Of a stretch of DNA of 64,000 bases, positions 1 to 8,813 are shown piece after piece (position 1 is the stretch's first letter; each line of letters opens with the position of its first letter). Source of the DNA: Acidobacteriaceae bacterium (GTDB lineage: Bacteria > Acidobacteriota > Terriglobia > Terriglobales > Acidobacteriaceae); NCBI GenBank assembly GCA_027452245.1, contig DAIDGW010000079.1, positions 1 through 64,000 of the forward strand, written 5' to 3'. Below the pieces are notes generated by a model. That model did not search any database, had not been told where the DNA came from, and saw only the letters and a list, made by a program, of their open reading frames with translations. Position numbers and translations under genes: made by a program.

Positions 1-1
1 G

Positions 2-595
2 GGCCTGCAATTTGGCGTTGCCCTCTTTGTATGGTTGCTGATTGCAATTCCCGCATGCGCCCAAGCGACCGCCTCCGATCAGGGCAGCCTTCCCTGGGAC
101 ATCAGCGTGTGGGCTGGGGGCAAAACCGGCGAAGCGAATACCAATTCGTTTACCGAAGCCCAGATTCTGAGCGGAGGATTTTTTGTCGGCAGAATGGTGA
201 CCGGCGAGATCGGACAAGGGTGGTACAGCGGGGAGATCGAGTACGGGGGAAACGTGGTTCCACTGTTCATTCAATTCCGGCCGAAACACATTTTCGGGGC
301 GGAGTTCGAACCAGTGATTTTGCGATGGAATTCAACTTTGCCTTCGGGGCGGTTCAGACCCTATATCGAGCTTGCCGGCGGCGGAGTGATGACGAACCAC
401 AATATTCCTCCGGGGGATACTTCCAGTTTTAACTTCACCGCCCGGGCGGGAGGAGGTTTTCTCATCAGCCATTCGAGCGGGCACGCATTCGATGTGGGGA
501 TCTTCTGGTCGCACATCTCGAATGCAAATTTGGGGCGAGACAATCCGCAATTCAACGGAATTCAATTGCGTCTCGCCTATCATTGGCGCAGGTAA
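2..595 (+). CDS. PagL-like acyloxyacyl hydrolase / outer-membrane barrel, 5' end cut off
   Basis: The reading frame is open to the left edge, so the true start lies outside the window; 197 residues are visible. The first visible residues (GLQFGVALFVWLLIAIPACAQA, split here as a hydrophobic run ending in AxA-Q) form the end of a signal peptide. The rest alternates short amphipathic strands and ends in an aromatic C terminus (AYHWRR), as in outer-membrane beta-barrels. Near the end HISNANLG resembles the His-x-Ser-Asn motif of lipid A 3-O-deacylases (PagL family), which remove an acyl chain from lipid A in the outer membrane. The catalytic Glu expected about a dozen residues later is not evident (QFNG there), so enzyme activity is uncertain. 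It converges on modC with a 12-base gap. Confidence 0.65.
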   Translation, partial: GLQFGVALFVWLLIAIPACAQATASDQGSLPWDISVWAGGKTGEANTNSFTEAQILSGGFFVGRMVTGEIGQGWYSGEIEYGGNVVPLFIQFRPKHIFGAEFEPVILRWNSTLPSGRFRPYIELAGGGVMTNHNIPPGDTSSFNFTARAGGGFLISHSSGHAFDVGIFWSHISNANLGRDNPQFNGIQLRLAYHWRR

Positions 596-607
596 GAGGA
601 CACAGGG

Positions 608-1789
608 TCAGCGCATCAGGTGGCAGGAGTGGGTTTTGATGACCAACCAGACCGGGCGCGGGCCCTCGAGTTGCAAGGCGTCGCGTGCGGCGAGGGTGAG
701 ATGAACTTCCATGGTGAGGCCGCAGTCAATGTGGGCGGCCACGATCACATCGCGCTGCTGCAATGAAACCAGTGTTCCGGCGATGATGTTTCGCGCACTG
801 AGGCCGACGGGCGGCGCAACGGCCAGCAGAATATCTCCGGCACGGATACCGATGCGAAGGCTGTCTCCAGCAGCGGCACGAACTAACGGGGTTTCGAGTT
901 CCACAAATTTTTGAGCGTCACTGGATTGCAGGCGGCAGGTCATGGTGCCACGATCGGCGTGCAGCGAGTCGACGGTGGCATCGAAGATGTTCTCAAATCC
1001 TGCCAGTTGGGCAACGGTTTCCTGCCGGGGCGCACCGAGCACTTCGTGGGGAGTTCCTAGAGCGAGGACGCGTCCGCGGTCGAGCACGATGGCATGCTCT
1101 CCGAGCGCGAAGACTTCTTCCCGGCTGTGGGTCACATAAAGGATGGGAATCTGATGGGCGCGGTTCCAGGTGCGCAAATCGTCAAGGATTCTTCCCTTGG
1201 TTGCGGCATCAAGTGCGGCCAACGGCTCATCGAGCAATAACGCCTCGGGATCGGTAACCAAGGTCCGGGCCAGCGCCACGCGCTGCTGTTCGCCGCCGGA
1301 GATTTCCCGGGGCTTGCGCCGGGCGAGATGGCCGATGCGCATCTGGTCGAGCATGGCTGAAGCACGCTCGCGGCGTTGGAGATGATGTAAGCCGGACAAG
1401 CCATACTCCACATTCTGCTGAATGCTGAGATGAGGAAACAGGGCGAGATCCTGCAGCACGTAGCCGACTTTGCGTTTGGCAGGAGGGACGTTGCAGGCGA
1501 TGGCGAAATCAAAGAGAAGGCGGGCGCCGACCGCGATCTGCCCTTGATCCGGAACGGACAAACCGGCAACGCAATCGAGCAGCGTGGTTTTGCCTGCTCC
1601 GGAGGGGCCAAAGAGAATCGTGACTCCGGGCCGCGCCACGAATTCGACATCCAGAACAAACGCGTGCTCATGCGCCGGAATGCGCTTCTGCACACGGACA
1701 TGAAGACCGGGTTCCGATTCGCGATCCAAGGCTTCTGGCTTGCGAATAATTGATCGAGTTACTGCCTGGCTGAAGTTTGCCTGGTTCAT
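608..1789 (-). CDS. modC: Molybdate ABC transporter ATP-binding protein
   Basis: This cytoplasmic ATPase would power molybdate (or tungstate) import through the ModB channel. It has 393 residues, a little longer than typical ModC. Visible motifs are Walker A GPSGAGKTT at 61-69, the ABC signature SGGEQQR at 164-170 and Walker B LLLDEP at 184-189, followed by a D-loop and a switch His (YVTHSREE). The last third carries a TOBE/Mop-type oxyanion-binding domain (LSARNIIAGTL onward), which distinguishes ModC from general ABC ATPases. The N terminus has about 30 extra residues before the ABC core, so an internal start is possible. Its ATG overlaps the modB stop codon by four bases, indicating translational coupling in a modABC operon. 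Confidence 0.92.
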   Translation of the reverse strand: MNQANFSQAVTRSIIRKPEALDRESEPGLHVRVQKRIPAHEHAFVLDVEFVARPGVTILFGPSGAGKTTLLDCVAGLSVPDQGQIAVGARLLFDFAIACNVPPAKRKVGYVLQDLALFPHLSIQQNVEYGLSGLHHLQRRERASAMLDQMRIGHLARRKPREISGGEQQRVALARTLVTDPEALLLDEPLAALDAATKGRILDDLRTWNRAHQIPILYVTHSREEVFALGEHAIVLDRGRVLALGTPHEVLGAPRQETVAQLAGFENIFDATVDSLHADRGTMTCRLQSSDAQKFVELETPLVRAAAGDSLRIGIRAGDILLAVAPPVGLSARNIIAGTLVSLQQRDVIVAAHIDCGLTMEVHLTLAARDALQLEGPRPVWLVIKTHSCHLMR

Positions 1790-2475
1790 CGCGAGGCTCT
1801 CGGCAGAGTCCAGTTCCAGTTTCTGCGGTTGAATCCGTAAACAATGGCGAGGGCTGCGAAACAGAAGAAGAGCAGGACCAGCGCGGTCTGATTTGCGGCC
1901 GCATAGTCGGAGATCTCGACGCGATCGAAAATGTCGATAGAAAGAGTGCGGGTCACGCCGGGAATATTTCCGCCGACCATCAACACGACTCCGAATTCGC
2001 CCAGGGTGTGGGCAAAGCTGAGGGCAGCGCCGGTAATGACTCCGGGGATCGAGAGAGGTAGAACGATGTGGAAGAAAGTGCGCAGAGGCGAGACCCCGAG
2101 TGTCGCCGAGGCGGCCATCAACTTGCGATCAACGGCGGAAAACGCGGCAGCAAAGGGCTGAACGGCAAAGGGCAGACTGTAAAGAATCGAGCCAATGACC
2201 AATCCCCAGAAGGTAAAGGCGAGAGTATGACCGGTCCAGGCGATCCACCAGCGCCCAAGGGGGCTGTGCGGCCCCAGGGCCAGGAGCACATAGAAGCCCA
2301 GAACGGTGGGCGGCAGAACAATGGGAAGCGCCACGACGGCCTCAACGAGAAACTTCCAACGCCAGCGCGAAAATGCGATCCAGTAGGCGAGGGGCAGGCC
2401 AATGGTGAGCAAAATCGCGGACACGACGAGGGCTAGTTCGACGGTTAGCCCGAATGCTTGCCAGTTGATAGCCAT
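1786..2475 (-). CDS. modB: Molybdate ABC transporter permease
   Basis: This inner-membrane permease has 229 residues and about five to six hydrophobic segments, the usual size for ModB. The binding-protein-dependent transport signature is visible as AASATLGVSPLRTFFHIVLPLSIPG (given here as the EAA-loop region), centred on the A-x-x-LG-x-s-x-x-x-F-x-x-V-x-LP pattern that docks on the ATPase. It lies between modA (90-base gap upstream) and modC (four-base overlap downstream). The channel passes molybdate delivered by ModA into the cytoplasm for molybdenum cofactor synthesis. Confidence 0.92.
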   Translation of the reverse strand: MAINWQAFGLTVELALVVSAILLTIGLPLAYWIAFSRWRWKFLVEAVVALPIVLPPTVLGFYVLLALGPHSPLGRWWIAWTGHTLAFTFWGLVIGSILYSLPFAVQPFAAAFSAVDRKLMAASATLGVSPLRTFFHIVLPLSIPGVITGAALSFAHTLGEFGVVLMVGGNIPGVTRTLSIDIFDRVEISDYAAANQTALVLLFFCFAALAIVYGFNRRNWNWTLPRASR

Positions 2476-2565
2476 CGTGGTATTCGCGCCCCCGATGCGG
2501 CGACCTGGAACGGCGGTGGTGAAGCTTTAACTCGACCACGAATACGATCGCACGCGCCCGCAAAA

Positions 2566-3357
2566 CTACGGCACGACGAAGCCGTACTTTTCAAGGATAT
2601 CGGTGGCCATCTTCGTTCTCATGAAGGCAAGAAACTGTTGCGCTTCTTTTTTATGGCGCGAGTGTGAGATCAACACGGCCCCCTGGTCGAGGGACGGGTA
2701 AGCCTCGCTCGGGATGATCCAATATTTTCCCTTGCCTTGCATGGCCGGCGACATGGCGAAGGAAAGAGGAATGAATCCGGCCTGCGCGTTGCCGGATTCG
2801 ACGAACTCCGCGGCCTGGGCAACGCTCTCGCCCACAACCATGCGATCGAGAAGACGGTCGTAGATCTGAACATGTTTCATGGCTGCGACCGCCGCGCGTC
2901 CATATGGGGCACGATCAGGATTGGCAATGGCGATGCGCTTCAGCGCGGGATTGGCCAGCACACTCATGCCACCATGTTGCACGTCGACGGAAGAATCGGC
3001 GGGCACCCAGAGAATCAGTTTGCCGGTTGCGTAGCGGTAGAGGCTTCCCTGTTCGGCGTCGCCTTTGGAAATAAGATCGCGGGGAAAATCCATATCAGCG
3101 GAAAGAAAGACATCGAAAGGCGCGCGATTCTCAATCTGATGAGCCAGGATCCCGGAGGCGCCGTAGGAGATCCGGACCTTGATGCCGGAAGATTTTTCAA
3201 ACGCCTCTGCGATCTCCTTCAGCGCCGGATTCAGGTCTGCGGCAGCGGCAACGGTGATTTCGTGAACACTCTTCGCTGCTGCGAGTGCAGGCTTGGATAT
3301 GCAGCAGAACAGGGGCAGTCCCAGCAAGATCGAAAGAAACCATTTCATTGTCTTCAT
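2566..3357 (-). CDS. modA: Molybdate-binding periplasmic protein
   Basis: This 263-residue exported solute-binding protein captures molybdate in the periplasm and delivers it to ModB. It begins with a signal peptide (MKTMKWFLSILLGLPLFCC onward, ending near PALAAA). The mature protein starts with the ModA pattern VAAAADLNPALKEIAEAFE and continues with SYGASGILAHQIENRAPFDVF, which contains the Ser residues that bind the oxyanion and the conserved FDVFLSAD segment. First gene of modABC. It is divergent from the large gene starting at about 3580. No molybdoenzyme gene is present in the window, and I found no ModE-like operator or Moco riboswitch in the 222-base upstream gap. Confidence 0.92.
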   Translation of the reverse strand: MKTMKWFLSILLGLPLFCCISKPALAAAKSVHEITVAAAADLNPALKEIAEAFEKSSGIKVRISYGASGILAHQIENRAPFDVFLSADMDFPRDLISKGDAEQGSLYRYATGKLILWVPADSSVDVQHGGMSVLANPALKRIAIANPDRAPYGRAAVAAMKHVQIYDRLLDRMVVGESVAQAAEFVESGNAQAGFIPLSFAMSPAMQGKGKYWIIPSEAYPSLDQGAVLISHSRHKKEAQQFLAFMRTKMATDILEKYGFVVP

Positions 3358-3545
3358 GACCGATCATTGTTCCTCGGTACCCATTCCCGAAATGCCGATT
3401 GTACAGGCTGGGGCGTTTTTCCTGAACTCCGGGGTGGCAGCGCGTGCCTATCGTTTTGGTGGGAGGGGACGTCAAAGTCTTCCCGTTTTGGACAAAAAGC
3501 ATTCCCAAAGTGGGCTAACTTCCGCAGAGGAATGGCTGTTTTTCG

Positions 3546-3574
3546 TTGACCCGACTCGCCGCTGTTTCCATACT
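3546..3574 (+). promoter_or_regulatory. Candidate sigma-70 promoter
   Basis: TTGACC and CATACT are separated by 17 bases. The predicted transcription start would fall at about 3581, next to the first possible start codon of the large secreted protein. This would favour the downstream GTG at 3610 as the real start. No activator site is visible. Confidence 0.3.
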
Positions 3575-3579
3575 CGCCA

Positions 3580-6500
3580 GTGACCCTCAGAACATCTCCC
3601 TTCGACTGCGTGCGGCGTTGTTTTGCCGCATCCTTAATGATGTTGATTGCGGCGGCTTGCGTTGCCGCGCAGAACACAGATCCAGCGGATAAAAGCGCCA
3701 GGAACTCTCGCCGGATTCAGCAACAAGAGGAATGGTTCCTGCATGGACGCCGCATGCCGGGGCAGCCGGCCGCGGCACTTCGGCATCGCGCCATTCAGCA
3801 GAAAGCCCGGATGCGGGTAGAGCGACCGGCATTGCCCGCGTATTCCATCACATTGCCGGTTGCGCCAAACACGTGGCAACCACTAGGTCCGGCTCCGCTT
3901 GCTTCAGACGCCAGCGGAACGGGGCTGGAGGATTATGGCCCGGTCACCGGGCGCGTCACCGCAGTAGCGATCGACCCTGCCGATCCCAGCGGAAATACGG
4001 TGTATATCGGAGCAGCGCAGGGTGGAATCTGGAAGTCGCCTAATGCTACAGCCAGTCCAGCCTCAGGGGTGATATGGAATCCGGTTGCCGACAATCAACC
4101 CACGCTTGCGATCGGAGCGATTGCGATCCAACCCGGCAATAACGATCCCAGCAAAGCTGTAGTGCTGGCGGCAACGGGAGAGGCAAACAATTCTGCAGAC
4201 TCTTATTTCGGGCTGGGCATACTGCGATCAAGCAATGGCGGGGCGTCGTGGACACTGATCTCCTCCGCGAATAACGGGGCTATCTCTTTCAGCGGGCTCG
4301 GCGGAGCAAGGATGGCCTTTGGAAACGGGAACACGGTGGTTGCGGCGATGGGAACTGCTCCGGAAGGAATGATTTCAGGAGCAGGTACGGGCAGCACGCT
4401 GCCGGGGCTTTATACGTCGCTCGATGCGGGACAGAGTTGGAGCTACAACGCACTGGTGGATCCCGGCGAGCAGCCGGTGAATGCTACCCCGGCTTCTGGA
4501 ATTGCGTACAACGCGGCTGCCGGGGTTTTCGTCGCCGCCGTCCGGTATCACGGGTTCTATTGGTCTACAGATGGACAGCATTGGACGCGACTCAGTTCGC
4601 AGCCGGGAGGAGGAATTCTTTCTTCCGCGGCGTGTCCGGCGCAGTCATCGACGAATAACGATGCATGCCCGATGTATCGCGGTGAGGTTACAGTCGTCCC
4701 CGGACGGAACGAGATGTATGTCTGGTTCGTGTATCTGGATGCCTCGGGGAATCCGCAGGATGGCGGGATCTGGAAAAGCGTGAACGGGGGCGTGGCTTGG
4801 ACGCAAATCAGCGACAGCGGGATTACGAACTGCGGCGATGCTTTTGGTTGTGGGGTTGCGCAGGCGACTTACAATTTTGAGCTGCTTGCGATTCCGAATG
4901 GGGCCGATACCGATCTGGTTGCCGGAGCGGTGAACATCTATAGGTGCGGGATCACGTCGGCGAACCCAACGTGCAACACGACTCCATTTCTTAATCTCAC
5001 GCATGCGTACGGATGCGTTCCCATTGGAGCACCGGCGCATGTTTTTCCCGATCAGCACGCGCTGGCTTTCGCACTGCCGAACAGCGGAACGGATTCGGGC
5101 AATATCCTGACGTTGTTTGCCAATGACGGAGGCATGTATCGCCTGCTAAGCGAAGCGGGCGCTCTCGGTTCAGGGTCGTGCAACGACCGCTTTTCGTTCG
5201 ACAATCTCAATCAGAATCTGGGATCGCTGACGGAGTTCGTCAGCTTCTCGGAGCATCCGAGCGACCCGAATACTGTGCTGGGCGGGGCACAGAGTCTCGG
5301 CTCGCCGGGAACGGCTTCCGCCACCAGCAGCACGAGTTGGATCGACGTCGCCAGCGGAGATGGAGGATATAACGCCATTGATCCGTACGTGCCCAACGAC
5401 TGGTTCATCAGCAACGCGGATATTTCTCCGGGGGGAGTGGGAATTGAGGAGTGTTCCAGTGGAGTGAGCTGCCGCGAGACCAGCTTCACATCGGTGGTAA
5501 GCAGCACCGATGTGGGTGGCGATGACGGCGGATTCTACTTCCCTTACCTGCTCGATCCGAAATCTTCGAGCTCGATGTTGATCGGGACGTGCCGCGTTTG
5601 GCGCGGTCCGCGACTGGGCGGAACCTTCATCGATCTGAGCCCGAATTTTGACACGCTGGGCTCGGGAACCTGCACGGGGAGCGAGGTGAATGTCGTGCGG
5701 TCGATCGCCGTGGGTGGCGCGACTGACGGCAGCGGATCCAAGGTGGTCTATGCCACGACTGACGGACCCGGACCGCTGAATGGCACGTCGCCGGCGGGAG
5801 GGAATGTCTGGATCACCACGAATGCGAGCGCGGGAGTGCAGGGGTTCGTAGAGGCGACAGGCAGTATCAATCCCAACCAGTTTCCCGTATCGAGTGTTGC
5901 GATTGACACTACGGATCCGAGCGGGAATACCGCTTACGTCACGATCATGGGATTCACGGGCGGCACCGGCCACGTCTGGAAGACGACCAATGCCGGGGCA
6001 AGCTGGAGCGACTTCACGGGGAATCTTCCTGACTCGCCAGCGAATGCGATCATCGTCGATTCCGGGGCCGCGACCGTGTATGCCGGAACGGATGCCGGCG
6101 TATTCCAGAGCAGCACGAGTAGCGCGAACTGGACGGAAGTGGGGCCGGCGGCGTCCAGTGGACAATCCGGTTATCTGCCCAACGTGGCGGTGACCGGGCT
6201 GGCGATCTTCAATTCCGGCGGACAGAAGCTGCTTCGCGCTTCGACGTACGGGCGCGGCATCTGGCAATTCAGCCTGTCGCAGAGTTTCGCGATCGCAGTG
6301 AGCAATTCGCCGCTGACCATTTTCCCTTCCCAGACTGCGACATTCAATGGAACGGTGAGTGCAATCAACGGGTACTCGAGCAACATCACACTGAGTTGCA
6401 TTGCCGGGGAAACTGGAACTCCGAGTATTTGCACGCCCAAGCCTCTGGTGCTGGTGGCGACAACGAATACGCCATTTACGGTGACTGCGGGTGCGGTTGT

Positions 6501-8742
6501 GGGCGACTACACCTTCGCAGTGCAAGGCACGGGATCAGATCCCAATGGCACGACGGAACAATCCGGGCCGGTCACGCTGCACGTGGTGAACTTCGGCCTG
6601 ACCACGCCGTCACCCGATTCCATCACGATGGCGCCCGGGTCTACATCGCCCCCGGTGAACTTCGAAGTGACAGCAGCGGGATCGTTCAATCAGACGGTGA
6701 CGGTGTCGTGCGCGATCAATGTGCCGGGCGGGGGATGCAGCCTGACCCCGGGGAACAGCGTAAATCCGACTTCGGCAGATCCGGTTACCATGACAGCAAC
6801 AATCTCTTTGCCGATGGGGACAGCATCCGGAACCTACACGGCCACGATCACGGCCAACACCGCTGGAGCACCCGCGGCTGTAACGTCGAACTTTACGGTC
6901 ATCGTCTCGACCGCGCCAGATTTTGCCCTTCAGCAACTCGGCGCATTTGCAGCAGTAAAGGCGGGAGGCACTTCGGAGAACGGATCGGTGAAAGTAACAT
7001 CGCTGAATGGATTTTCCGGCAGTGTCGCGCTTTCGTGTTCGCTGGTGTCGGGAAATGGAAGCTGCAACGTGAGTCCGACCTCGGTGAACAGTTATCCCAG
7101 TAATGTCAGCGTGAGCATAAATGCGACGGCTCTGAGCGCCGGAAGTTATCAGCTGACGGTTGCGGGCATATCAGGATCGCTCACGCACACGCTCACGGTT
7201 GGGTTCGACGTTGCGGATTATCAGGTGTCGGGGACAGCCGCACTCGCCGTCGGCCCGGCCAGTGAAGGCGTGGATACGCTCACTCTTACACCTTCGGCGT
7301 ACTACAGCGGCGGCATCGTCACAGCCTGTGATGTGAGTTCGATTCCACTGGCGAGCTGTTCTCTCAATAAGACCAGCCCAATTCCGGTGATGACGGGAGT
7401 ACCGGTTTCCTTCACGGCCACGATCTCCATTCCGAAAATGACGGTGCCAGGAAACTACAACATCAGTGTCAATACGCAAGACTCAGGTGGCTTTCCAGCG
7501 CATAATTTCCCGATAACGGTGACAGTTGGGCAGGACTTCACGGTTACATCGTCCACCAGTTCGCAAACCGCAGCTCCGGGGCAGACGACCAGTCCTTACA
7601 ATCTGACCATTGCGCCGGCCGGAGTATCGTTCAGCAATCCAGTGACATTTGCGTGCGGCGGGCTTCCGGCAGGGGCACAGTGCACGTTCAATCCGAGTTC
7701 GGCGATTCCGGGCAGCACGGGAGCGAGCGTGAGCTTGACGGTATCTACATCGAATTCGACGCCGACGGGCAGTTCGACGGTGACGATCACTGCAGGCTCG
7801 GGATCGATCGCGCATGCGATCGCGGTCACGCTGGATGTAGTCGCGGGCAACGCGTTGCAGGTGATCACAGCCGCACCGTTTTCCGCAAAGGCCGACGCCG
7901 CTTCGCAGGTGAGCGCCACGGTCACGGTGACCCCCAACTACAGCGGGAAGATAAATGTCACGTGCGATGCGTCTTCGATCGCGGGGCAATGCGCGGTCTC
8001 GCCCGCAAATCCCGTACAGATTGCGGCAGGCACGCCCGTATCGTTGCAGCTGACGCTGAACGTTCCGAGTTCAGCCGCACCGAATCCTTCGAACAATTAC
8101 AACATCAACCTGACGATTGCGGATGTCTCCGGCCAGCCGAGCAAGTCGGAGAGCTTGCCGATCACCGTGATCCAGGATTTCAGCATCAATTCGTCTACGA
8201 GTGGCCAGACTGTATCTCCGGGACAGACGAGCGGCGCTTATAACCTGACGGTTGGGCCGATTGGGGCGAAATTTTCCGGCGCGGTCAGCTTCTCCTGCTC
8301 GGGATTACCCACCGGCGCGGAATGCCTGTTCAGCCCGACATCGGTTACGCCGGGCAGTACGCCAACCAGCGTGGTGATGGCCATTTCAACCACCGTGTCG
8401 AGCACCCGTCTGCGCCGACCGCAAGGGCCGGAATGGTACCTGGCATTCTGGTGCATGCTGCCGGGAATTGTTCTTGCCGGAAGTTGCAGAGGAGTTGGTA
8501 AACGCTTCGGTCGCCATGCCGGATTTTACGCGGGGACTCGCCGACGGAGCGTTCAGCATCTTGCCGGTATGGCGCTGCTGCTGGTCCTGGCATGCGTGAT
8601 GTCGTCCTGCGCCGGCGGAACTGGTGGCGGGAGCGGATCGGGAGGCTCGGGAACGCTGCTGGGCACCTATGCGATTTCAGTGACAGGAAAAGCGGGCTCG
8701 CTGACCCATAGCACGCCGGTGACCCTTACTGTCATGCAATAG
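3580..8742 (+). CDS. Giant secreted BNR/sortilin-type propeller protein with Ig-like repeats and an internal membrane hairpin
   Basis: A 1720-residue exported protein of unknown role. The start is uncertain: GTG 3580 gives the longest frame, but GTG 3610 gives a cleaner signal peptide (MRRCFAASLMMLIAAACVAAQ, cut after AAQ) and no start has a good Shine-Dalgarno sequence. Residues about 80-900 carry BNR/Vps10-like propeller blades (IWKSPNA, ILRSSNGGASWTLIS, LYTSLDAGQSW, VWKTTNAGASWSDF). From about 900 on there are seven or eight Ig-like repeats rich in Cys pairs and in PGQT-T/S-YNLT. Residues about 1610-1690 break the last Ig-like repeat with two hydrophobic segments, a basic loop, a Cys after LACVMSS, and a Gly/Ser-rich stretch. 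The protein then resumes with a normal terminal strand. Probably surface-exposed; ligand unknown. Confidence 0.8.
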   Translation: MTLRTSPFDCVRRCFAASLMMLIAAACVAAQNTDPADKSARNSRRIQQQEEWFLHGRRMPGQPAAALRHRAIQQKARMRVERPALPAYSITLPVAPNTWQPLGPAPLASDASGTGLEDYGPVTGRVTAVAIDPADPSGNTVYIGAAQGGIWKSPNATASPASGVIWNPVADNQPTLAIGAIAIQPGNNDPSKAVVLAATGEANNSADSYFGLGILRSSNGGASWTLISSANNGAISFSGLGGARMAFGNGNTVVAAMGTAPEGMISGAGTGSTLPGLYTSLDAGQSWSYNALVDPGEQPVNATPASGIAYNAAAGVFVAAVRYHGFYWSTDGQHWTRLSSQPGGGILSSAACPAQSSTNNDACPMYRGEVTVVPGRNEMYVWFVYLDASGNPQDGGIWKSVNGGVAWTQISDSGITNCGDAFGCGVAQATYNFELLAIPNGADTDLVAGAVNIYRCGITSANPTCNTTPFLNLTHAYGCVPIGAPAHVFPDQHALAFALPNSGTDSGNILTLFANDGGMYRLLSEAGALGSGSCNDRFSFDNLNQNLGSLTEFVSFSEHPSDPNTVLGGAQSLGSPGTASATSSTSWIDVASGDGGYNAIDPYVPNDWFISNADISPGGVGIEECSSGVSCRETSFTSVVSSTDVGGDDGGFYFPYLLDPKSSSSMLIGTCRVWRGPRLGGTFIDLSPNFDTLGSGTCTGSEVNVVRSIAVGGATDGSGSKVVYATTDGPGPLNGTSPAGGNVWITTNASAGVQGFVEATGSINPNQFPVSSVAIDTTDPSGNTAYVTIMGFTGGTGHVWKTTNAGASWSDFTGNLPDSPANAIIVDSGAATVYAGTDAGVFQSSTSSANWTEVGPAASSGQSGYLPNVAVTGLAIFNSGGQKLLRASTYGRGIWQFSLSQSFAIAVSNSPLTIFPSQTATFNGTVSAINGYSSNITLSCIAGETGTPSICTPKPLVLVATTNTPFTVTAGAVVGDYTFAVQGTGSDPNGTTEQSGPVTLHVVNFGLTTPSPDSITMAPGSTSPPVNFEVTAAGSFNQTVTVSCAINVPGGGCSLTPGNSVNPTSADPVTMTATISLPMGTASGTYTATITANTAGAPAAVTSNFTVIVSTAPDFALQQLGAFAAVKAGGTSENGSVKVTSLNGFSGSVALSCSLVSGNGSCNVSPTSVNSYPSNVSVSINATALSAGSYQLTVAGISGSLTHTLTVGFDVADYQVSGTAALAVGPASEGVDTLTLTPSAYYSGGIVTACDVSSIPLASCSLNKTSPIPVMTGVPVSFTATISIPKMTVPGNYNISVNTQDSGGFPAHNFPITVTVGQDFTVTSSTSSQTAAPGQTTSPYNLTIAPAGVSFSNPVTFACGGLPAGAQCTFNPSSAIPGSTGASVSLTVSTSNSTPTGSSTVTITAGSGSIAHAIAVTLDVVAGNALQVITAAPFSAKADAASQVSATVTVTPNYSGKINVTCDASSIAGQCAVSPANPVQIAAGTPVSLQLTLNVPSSAAPNPSNNYNINLTIADVSGQPSKSESLPITVIQDFSINSSTSGQTVSPGQTSGAYNLTVGPIGAKFSGAVSFSCSGLPTGAECLFSPTSVTPGSTPTSVVMAISTTVSSTRLRRPQGPEWYLAFWCMLPGIVLAGSCRGVGKRFGRHAGFYAGTRRRSVQHLAGMALLLVLACVMSSCAGGTGGGSGSGGSGTLLGTYAISVTGKAGSLTHSTPVTLTVMQ

Positions 8743-8813
8743 GACATGTGTCTCAACTCACATCGTGAAATTCGCGCTTGCGCATACAATGGCAGCGATT
8801 GCCAGTGCGTACC

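Noticed and set aside
5170-6525. Long minus-strand open frame (451 codons) opposite the giant secreted protein
   Set aside because: Arg/His-rich translation without motifs, signal or ribosome-binding site. It is a shadow of the regular codon use of the plus-strand repeats.
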